DNA of 64,000 bases, from NCBI GenBank assembly GCA_002786025.1, contig NHNW01000025.1, forward strand, positions 310,001 to 374,000, in the 5' to 3' direction. The position numbers and the translations under genes are program-made. The stretch comes from Zasmidium citrigriseum (lineage: Eukaryota; Ascomycota; Dothideomycetes; Mycosphaerellales; Mycosphaerellaceae). The number at the start of each line of letters is the position of its first letter. The stretch's first letter is position 1. The notes under the pieces are model-generated. The model was not told the DNA's origin. It saw nothing but the letters and a program-made list of their open reading frames with translations, and made no database searches. Shown here piece by piece: positions 57,389 to 64,000 of the stretch.

Positions 57389-59254
57389 CTAGTATGTAAT
57401 TTCGACGTTGTTGGCAATACACCTCATCTCCGAGAACTCCCAGTACAAGTAGTCGCAGCTCGGAATCTGCTGCTGCATATTCTTCTTTTGGGTCCGCTCC
57501 CTCAACATCACGTCGTCCTCGACACCGTGCTCGGTCCAGTCGACCATGTTCTTGGTGACCAGCTTCAGCACCCGCTCCAAGCGCTCCTTCATCTCGCCCA
57601 GCTGCCAGTCGCGCATGTTGAGCACTGCCTGCATCTTGTCGATGTATTCGTCTCGCTCGGAGACGTCAGAGGAGAGCTTGTTGATCTGGATGCTGTTGTT
57701 CAGCTTCACGAGACTGTCGCAGCTGGACCGGCCATTGGCATCGCGGAGGGCACGCTGGGTGTCCTGAACTTGCTGGAGAGTCTCGAGAAGCTTCACGCGG
57801 AGCTCCTCGAGGTCGGAGATGTTGTTGATCTCATCGGCGTCAATCGTAGTGATCTCCTCCTGCTTGGTGCCGGTCAGTAGCTCGATTGCGCTCGTGTCGT
57901 TCGTCACTACGTTTTGTTGCTGGATCTGCTCGTTGGCGTGCTTGAGCTGCTCGGCGAGCTTGTCCTTCTCAGCCCGCTCCGTATCAACGTCCGCCATAGC
58001 TTGAACAGCCTCTCCCTCAGAGATGTCCAGTGATGTCTTCAGGTTGGCGATCTCCGTCTTCATGTCCTCCACCTGCTTCTGCAGCTTGGTGTTCAACTCA
58101 TTCAAAGTCTTTATGGCGTCGCTGTGACCCGCTTCATCCTCCTTGCTATCGAGAGCGGCCCGCAGGCGGTCAATGGAATCCTGGCTCTCGGCGACCTTAG
58201 CCTCAAGCTTCTCATTCTCCTCTCCGAGGCACTTGGAGCTCTCTTCTTCGTCTTGTAGGTTGGTATGAAGCTGCGTGATCTTCGACTTCGCCTCGTACAA
58301 CTCCTTTCCGGTGTTCTCGGCTTCGTCTTGGGCGCGCTTCGTCAGACACTCGGCATTGGCCAGTTTCTGTGTGAGCTCCTTGATGTGCGCTTCGGCTTTG
58401 ACGATGCGCTGCTCTGCCTGATCGTTCTCCATCATCTCTTGTGCAGCAGACTTCTCAGCGACTATGACTCTCCTAGTGGCCTCCTCCAGTTGAAGCTGGA
58501 AGTTGTTCCGCTCTTCCCTCGCCTCATCGAGCTCCTGCTCCTTAGCGCTTGCCAGCGCATTGGCACGTTCGAGTTCGTTACTCAGAGTCTTCTTCTCGGC
58601 CTCCAGAGTGGCAGCTTCCTCCGCGGATCGGCGCTGCTCTGCAAATGTAGCCTCGTGGTCGAGGCGCAAGCGCTCGTCGAGGGCGCCATTCGCCTCGTTG
58701 AGTTTGACGATGGCCGTAGATTGTGCCTTGAGTTGGCGCTGATGAGCACGCGCATCCTCCTGCTCTTCGTCGAGGCGCCGCTTGAGTGTCGAGATCTCCT
58801 GCTCCGCCTCGAGCCTGTTGGCGGTCTCCTTGACAAGTCGGAGATGCTCATACTGCTTGCTCTGCTGTTCAGTGAGGAGTTGCGCTCTGAGGAGTTCGTT
58901 TTCGTGCTCCAGCTTCAAGTTGTCGGCAATTAGTTGCTTCTTCTTGTGGGATCCAGCAATGGCTCTGACTTTGTGGGCAGCGCGCTTTGTGAGGCTCTTT
59001 GGCGCCTCTTCGTCTCCCTTTGACTCGCTGTCAGCGGCGTGCTTTGTCTCCTTCGCGGCATTCCATTTGCTCACCTTGTTGCCTTTCTTCTGACTGAGCT
59101 GCTGGTTCTCGAGCGTGGCAGAATGTTGGCGGCGACTAGAACCCTTCTTGTTTGGTCGGCCGCCAGCAGAGTGCTTGAAATGGGAGCGGTACATGTTGCA
59201 CGCGATGTGGCCGAGTACCCGCACCGCGGTGCAGAGAGCCATGGCATCAGACAT
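57389..59254 (-). CDS. Long coiled-coil protein
   Basis: Single exon, 621 aa, start MSDAMALCTAVRVLGHIACN at 59254; the open frame runs 22 codons further upstream, but that part is Ser/Arg-rich leader. A short hydrophobic N-terminus is followed by a basic zone (HSAGGRPNKKGSSRRQH). Nearly continuous coiled coil extends from about 110 to 540, with Leu, Glu, Gln and Ala heptads. The C-terminal 80 residues are globular, with MQAVLNMRDWQLGEMKERLE and VDWTEHGVEDD, ending CIANNVEITY. No catalytic motif. It has the same strand and style as the gene at 54289-56733. Function unknown. Confidence 0.78.
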   Translation of the reverse strand: MSDAMALCTAVRVLGHIACNMYRSHFKHSAGGRPNKKGSSRRQHSATLENQQLSQKKGNKVSKWNAAKETKHAADSESKGDEEAPKSLTKRAAHKVRAIAGSHKKKQLIADNLKLEHENELLRAQLLTEQQSKQYEHLRLVKETANRLEAEQEISTLKRRLDEEQEDARAHQRQLKAQSTAIVKLNEANGALDERLRLDHEATFAEQRRSAEEAATLEAEKKTLSNELERANALASAKEQELDEAREERNNFQLQLEEATRRVIVAEKSAAQEMMENDQAEQRIVKAEAHIKELTQKLANAECLTKRAQDEAENTGKELYEAKSKITQLHTNLQDEEESSKCLGEENEKLEAKVAESQDSIDRLRAALDSKEDEAGHSDAIKTLNELNTKLQKQVEDMKTEIANLKTSLDISEGEAVQAMADVDTERAEKDKLAEQLKHANEQIQQQNVVTNDTSAIELLTGTKQEEITTIDADEINNISDLEELRVKLLETLQQVQDTQRALRDANGRSSCDSLVKLNNSIQINKLSSDVSERDEYIDKMQAVLNMRDWQLGEMKERLERVLKLVTKNMVDWTEHGVEDDVMLRERTQKKNMQQQIPSCDYLYWEFSEMRCIANNVEITY

Positions 59255-59531
59255 CTTGGACGTAGTTGATCTCCGCGAGACGGGCGAGATTTTCGAGGAT
59301 GGCGAGAATCGGTGATGCAATCGCTTGCAGTTTGGGAATGTGTGGATTGTTGATCGGGTTGAGAATTGTGACTTTCGAAATTGCGGTTTGCGGATGTGCT
59401 GAGGTTTTGAAGTCGGGGCTACTATTGTGAGTATTTCAATGGCGGATCATGCGCCTTGTCGTCTTGGCAACGGGTGCTGGTGAATGGAGCCAGGTCGTCA
59501 CATGCGGCCGACCACCACCTCCTCGACATAA

Positions 59532-60554
59532 TTATGACGTCTTTGTGTTCCTCTCCTCGTCCTCGATCTTCTCGGCCTTGCCAATGTCCACGATCGCTCG
59601 GCTCTGCAACCACTCGGGCAACGCCCAGAACATGTTCGCCTGGATCTCATGGCCCCAGAAACCAAAGACTGTGTTCCGTCCACAGCCAATCTTCTGCAAG
59701 CTGTACCGTGCCATTTGACGAGCACTGGGAATGAATGCAGATGCTGCTCGAGGCACGTAATCTGTCGCAACGGAAGATATCCACAAGCACAGGACTTCGA
59801 TATCCACACCTTCCGCCTTCATCTCGGATTGGAGAGCGCGCGACCATGCTCTATTCGCAGCCTTGCACGAAGCGTAGACGGACAAATAGGGGATTCCAAA
59901 CTCGCTGCTGGTACTGCCGACGTTCAAGATCAAACTCGGAGTGTTGGACCTAAGCTGCGGCAGCAGAGTCTTCGTGATCTGCACTGGAAAGCGTGCGTTG
60001 ATATCCATGATGGTCTGGATTTCGTTCAGGGGGCGTTCATGCAAAGGCACGAAGGATAGCAAGCCCGAAGCTCCGCCAACATTATTGACGAGAACCCTCA
60101 GGTTGACGGCCTTGAGCTCATTGGCAGCCCTCTCAAACTCGCTTGCATCATTGATCGTTTTGCCCGCGTCCATGACGAGAGATCGGAACTCCAGATTTGG
60201 ATACTGCTGTTCGAGTTTCTTCTGGAGGGCTTCGAGCTTCTGGGCATTGCGGCCATGCAAATATACATTGAAACCATTGCCGCTGAGCTCTTCGGCGAAG
60301 GCACGACCTATGCCATCGGTGGAGCCTGTACTGGACGGTGTTAGCAGATACACGAAAGAGTATCACAGCACATACACGAGGGCCCACGCGGCGCCGTCAC
60401 GGCCGCCTTTGGTGCTTAAATATCTTTGCAGGGTGCTCTTCCGGAGAAAATGGACATGGAGAAAGGATAGGAGTTTGAACGAGTAGTATGTTGCAGTCAG
60501 ACCACCTAGAATGCCGAGGATGCCGCGAGCTGTTTCTGGGATATTAGAGGCCAT
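59532..60554 (-). CDS. Very-long-chain 3-oxoacyl-CoA reductase-like SDR
   Basis: Exons on the minus strand are 60554-60376 and 60330-59532, with a 45-nt intron, giving 325 aa. The start MASNIPETARGILGILGGLT is followed by a hydrophobic segment and KSTLQRYLSTKGGRDGAAWALV, the membrane anchor and lead-in of the Ifa38/HSD17B12 group. The NAD(P) motif TGSTDGIG is at 61-68, NNVG at 142-145, and catalytic Ser near 199-202, Tyr212 and Lys216 in YASCK. It reduces 3-ketoacyl-CoA during fatty acid elongation at the ER. The C-terminus KTS lacks a dilysine retrieval signal. Some residues (GWF-type substrate loop) differ from yeast, so a paralogue with another substrate is possible. Confidence 0.85.
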
Positions 60555-63210
60555 TGGGTGTTGATTTTGGAGAGACTGAGGATTCTTAGAAAGATTGATG
60601 TCGAAACAAAACGGACGCAGGCGAGATTTGAAGGGGCTTGCTGGTTTTTGTTGGTCAGGCCTGCTTGTCGGAAGACAACGTTGCCGAGGCGAGAAAGCAT
60701 CTCCCTTTTTGGTGCGACGCTCGCAACCCAATCGTCTGTCTTTCGACCGTATATACTGGCATTGGACTCAAGCTGTATAATTTAAATGCAGAGAAGAAGA
60801 CCTTCCATCGCCGAACGGAGCATAGTCCGTTGGAGGTGAGGTGAGGTTTCGATGCCGGCATTTAAGGTTGTCTCACGGATTCAGTTTGCCGCTATGCCAA
60901 TAGAAACAAAGACCAATCCATGAGACAAGGATTCTTGACAGGAGATCGGAACAACACCATCGACATTGATCTGGCCTGGTCCGCCTGTCGACCCCCAACG
61001 TGGGCACCGCGGCATCTGCAAGTCGCTCTCCAACCACCAAGTGCTGCTTGCCGCCAAATTCGCATTGGCAGGAGCTCAGGCGCGAGCTAACTGTCCTCAT
61101 CTACTTCGTCCACTGCAGCATTGACTAGGAAGCCATCATCGTGCCCCCTGGGACTCGCGAGCGGTGGGCATCAATCCTACACAATGGCTGAAATCCTGGT
61201 GAAAACAATTAAAGAACGCAATACCATCTCACACGTCAGACTACCGACCGCACCGATATCGACGGCGAAGACATGTCTAGTCAAGAGGGTGGTCGATATT
61301 GGCTTGACAACGCCATCGCATGCGAAGATCAGGAGCAGGGAGTGAGAAAGGCGTATGATAAGATATGGCGGGTCGCCCGGCGCCAAATGGTCACAACACC
61401 AATTGGCTACAGAGTTGTCATCAATATACGGACAGGCGGTACCTGAGAGTAGGCCAACAACCGCTACCACTTCCTGTCAGGAGCTGCAGGTACAGCGGCT
61501 ACCGGGCATGATCATGTTATGCTAATGCTGGCCAAAATCATCGTCAAGAGTTCCATGCGGTTCTGATCACGTTGTCAGCTTGAAGGACACCTCATCGCAT
61601 CGGTCGCGATTAATGTATGTCCTGCTTCTATCAAGAATGACTACGCAGTCCTTCACGCCACCCCTCGTGGCCGTCAAATCGATCGACTATACGTCAGACG
61701 TTGCTGGGGTCTGGGCCTTTGACTACGGTCTTTTTCCTCATGATTGCTGCCCGCAACGACTCCTTCACGGAGTTGAATGCGCCAAAGGGCCATCCCGATG
61801 CTGTGCTCAGAGATGCGATACGATTGTGCGGTGAAAAAGAGTTCGACTTCCACCAGCACGGTATCCAATGGCCTTCACTAACTTGGTCTTGGCGGTGCTC
61901 GGGTACTGCCGGGCGCTTGCAGGCGTGCCCTCGTTCGCCCGCCGACCTCACTCGATATCCCACACGTTGTGCTTCGCACAGCGGAGAAATGCTGTTGTGA
62001 CAGTCGGTTCCGACGCCATCTGCTGCTGTCCTCAGTGCCTTATTCGCCACTGCCGGCCTACGCGACGTCGAGCCACACTATCGAAGTGGAGTTTATCACC
62101 TCTTCTCCCGAGACATGCTGCCACTTCCACGAATGCGATCGCTCCAGGAGAACATGCCTGTTTGACTGGCCGCCGTCATGGTCATGAGAACTGCAGCATC
62201 ACCTTGTACGGCGAGCCAGGAAGACTTGTGATGGGACAATAGACAAGCCGGTCCATCTTTCCACATCTTCTGATTCCTTTGACTGGAGGAAGTGTGGCGT
62301 CCTCTAGACTCAAGTCACGCAAATCGCATGCGTGCCATGCGGCTCGGGTCATCCCTCGACCTTAAAGACCAACGGACCTGTGGATCTGGAGTAGCATCTT
62401 GCCTCTTTGAGAATTGTCCAATCTTGCGATGCCACAAGCGCTCGTCTTCTCCTTCTTTTGCGCCTCAAAGCAGGCGTATCGAAAGTCTACGTTGCCAGAC
62501 TCAGCGCCATCATCAGATGGAAGATCGCGCACTGGTCACTGGCAGGACCGGGCCGGATTGATACTCTTCGGAATCTTCTTCGCCATGTGTTTAACTTTCG
62601 CGAGCACGCACCCTGCATGCAAGTCCCGCAAGTCGCATGCATGAAGGCCCTTGCATCCGTGCCTGACCCATCCGCTCGCGCTGTGGACCTACCAGGATAT
62701 ATGCACCTGTAGTTCACATCTGCTGGTCCGAGTACAGGCCCCATTCCTATATCATTGTCTTTCGTTGTCACTCATCCTTCGCTCCCTAGCACATCTCCTG
62801 TACACACAAAGTCAAGACTACGACCAAATGTAGATTGCAACTAATCCGAAGGACCGAGGAATATCGAAAGATTCAATGCACCTCTGACCAGGTTCGGCTC
62901 CGAGACACCACATGGTACCACGAGGCACACAGATGAGACTTGTACGACCACCCTCTTTCTCCCGCTCAATTCGGACGATTAGCTCTCTCCACGAGAGTAC
63001 GCGACTCTAAGCTATTAGACGGCTTGTTGCACTCTTAGCCCTTCTCGAGATAGTTGGGATTGCTAGAGGCATCTTCCGCTTTCGCCTATACCTTCGCTTG
63101 CGTCATTGTCGGACAATCGCATAAGAAAGCTCCTAGCTGGTGTCACCCAGGTGGCCGCGTCTTGGTGACCGCCATTTCGAACACTCAGAGCTGAAGAAAT
63201 ACCCATCAAA
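60555..63210. other. Gene-poor stretch with dispersed repeat copy B
   Basis: About 2.7 kb upstream of both the reductase gene and the ferric reductase gene. Open frames of up to 124 codons overlap in several frames and show no domain. It contains the repeat at 62949-63086. Normal composition, no RIP pattern. Confidence 0.5.
62949..63086. repeat. Dispersed repeat, copy B
   Basis: Partner of 53081-53218 in the same orientation. It lies upstream of the ferric reductase start at 63211. Confidence 0.8.
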
Positions 63211-64000
63211 ATGCCGGCAATCGCAGAGCTCCTAGCTCGGCGTGCCGGAGTGGCGTTGGACTTTGTTCGAGATACAGCCACCCTCGTTGAACGGGACATC
63301 CTCGATGGCGAAGCATTACTGGACAAGCGGGTCTTGATCCCGTGTTGCAACAGCACCAGTCCACCAGGTCTTGTCGAAGCAGCAACCCGAGATCCCTGGC
63401 AGAAGTCAGGAAAGTATGCCCTTGGATGGGTGTACTTCGCCATAATACTACTGGCTATAACGACGGCGATGCAATGGTATCATTTTTGGCACGATCGTAT
63501 CCGGGTGGCCTCCCATAAGGAGGAGTTGGAGGAGTTCGCCAAAACAGCATCGCCCGCTACGGACTATGCACATTCGGCTTTGAGCACGGATCGATCGACG
63601 AAGAAATTCTTCTTTCCCAAGGAAGGCCCGATACCAGAACCACAAAGGACAGAAGAAGATGGTCCGAGATCTAGCTTCCTGGTCAGACACATTCTTGCGC
63701 TCTTCCGATATATCTTCTACCGGCCAATTCCCAACATCAAGATCCACAAACGACTACGACCAATTGTCTTTCCAACGATCGGCGTCTGTGTCCTGGTATT
63801 TGCGGCACTGGCCTTCGTTCTGCTCTATAGCTTCGTACCACAGCCGCTCTACTGGGCTTCGATTCAATTCGGATCTCCACCTTTGGCAATCAGGTCTGGC
63901 ATGCTTGCGGTCGCTTTGATGCCGTGGATCATTGCGTTGAGCATGAAGGCCAACTTCATCTCTGTGCTTACTGGGATCGGCCACGAACGACTCAACGTAC
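63211..64000 (+). CDS. Ferric/cupric reductase transmembrane component, 5' part
   Basis: Open from ATG at 63211 (MPAIAELLARRAGVALDF) to the window end, 263 codons, no stop. A first span is at about 79-97 (GWVYFAIILLAITTAMQWY). A charged loop of about 90 residues holds acidic and Ser-rich sequence, then spans follow at about 187-209 (FPTIGVCVLVFAALAFVLLY) and 229-247. The block GSPPLAIRSGMLAVALMPWIIALSMKANFIS, shown only in outline here, with the following TGIGHERLNV, is the hallmark just before the haem-binding histidine region of FRE-family reductases. The family reduces extracellular Fe(III) or Cu(II) using NADPH, FAD and haem. The ferric-reductase haem, FAD and NADPH parts lie beyond the window. 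Confidence 0.85.
   Translation, partial: MPAIAELLARRAGVALDFVRDTATLVERDILDGEALLDKRVLIPCCNSTSPPGLVEAATRDPWQKSGKYALGWVYFAIILLAITTAMQWYHFWHDRIRVASHKEELEEFAKTASPATDYAHSALSTDRSTKKFFFPKEGPIPEPQRTEEDGPRSSFLVRHILALFRYIFYRPIPNIKIHKRLRPIVFPTIGVCVLVFAALAFVLLYSFVPQPLYWASIQFGSPPLAIRSGMLAVALMPWIIALSMKANFISVLTGIGHERLNV

Noticed and set aside
61580..62242. Open frames of 84-124 codons on plus and minus
   Set aside because: Mutually overlapping, no domain or signal peptide, and no consistent codon use.

Overview
The window is nuclear DNA of a filamentous ascomycete, most likely a Dothideomycete (inference). The genes carry short introns of 46-64 nt with GT-AG ends and ctaac or ctgac branch sites. They encode typical fungal products: a Swc3-like SWR1 subunit, mitochondrial bL6/uL6-type ribosomal protein, Kar5/Tht1, a fungal rhodopsin-domain membrane protein, a Fat1-like acyl-CoA synthetase and a ferric reductase. 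A GT2 protein resembling the family needed for hyphal growth on solid surfaces in Zymoseptoria points the same way. One 12-kb block is saturated with repeat-induced point mutation (RIP), which is specific to filamentous ascomycetes.

Layout. 1-23,594: normal-composition DNA with an HSP9/12 stress protein, a secreted GH24 lysozyme, a histidine phosphatase, a six-exon GT2 glycosyltransferase, a membrane-anchored GH16 glucanase-like protein, a Fat1-like acyl-CoA synthetase, an alpha/beta hydrolase and a GNAT acetyltransferase. 23,595-35,512: a RIP-destroyed element of about 11.9 kb, bounded by inverted repeats beginning YAGTCTGAGGGCCTA. CpA and TpG are almost absent while CpG is kept, so ATG is nearly impossible and TAG is everywhere. 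Reading through the RIP stop codons shows two long uninterrupted forward frames (a RecQ-type helicase, then a DUF6589-like protein) and two reverse frames that are paralogues of each other. 36,063-46,133: a five-exon lactonase-type metallo-beta-lactamase, a rhodopsin-domain protein, a secreted feruloyl-esterase-like enzyme with a C-terminal PAN/apple-like domain, a P-loop kinase, the Swc3-like protein and the mitochondrial ribosomal protein. 46,608-64,000: Kar5, an ALKBH1-like dioxygenase divergent from a large acidic disordered protein, ureidoglycolate lyase, two tandem coiled-coil proteins, a 3-ketoacyl-CoA reductase-like SDR, and the 5' part of a ferric reductase running off the end.

How genes relate. 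Most are independent transcription units, as expected in a fungal chromosome. Functional themes are surface and wall polysaccharides (GT2, GH16), very-long-chain fatty acid metabolism (Fat1-like, ketoacyl reductase) and possible dealings with bacteria and plants (lysozyme, lactonase-like enzyme, feruloyl-esterase-like enzyme). The most notable item is the RIP-fossilised multi-gene element. Its gene set, terminal repeats and internal tandem duplication can still be read, and I cannot place it in a transposon superfamily that I can name with confidence.

Exon boundaries were derived by eye from splice sites and reading-frame continuity. Coordinates given for multi-exon genes span first to last coding base, with exons listed in the evidence.
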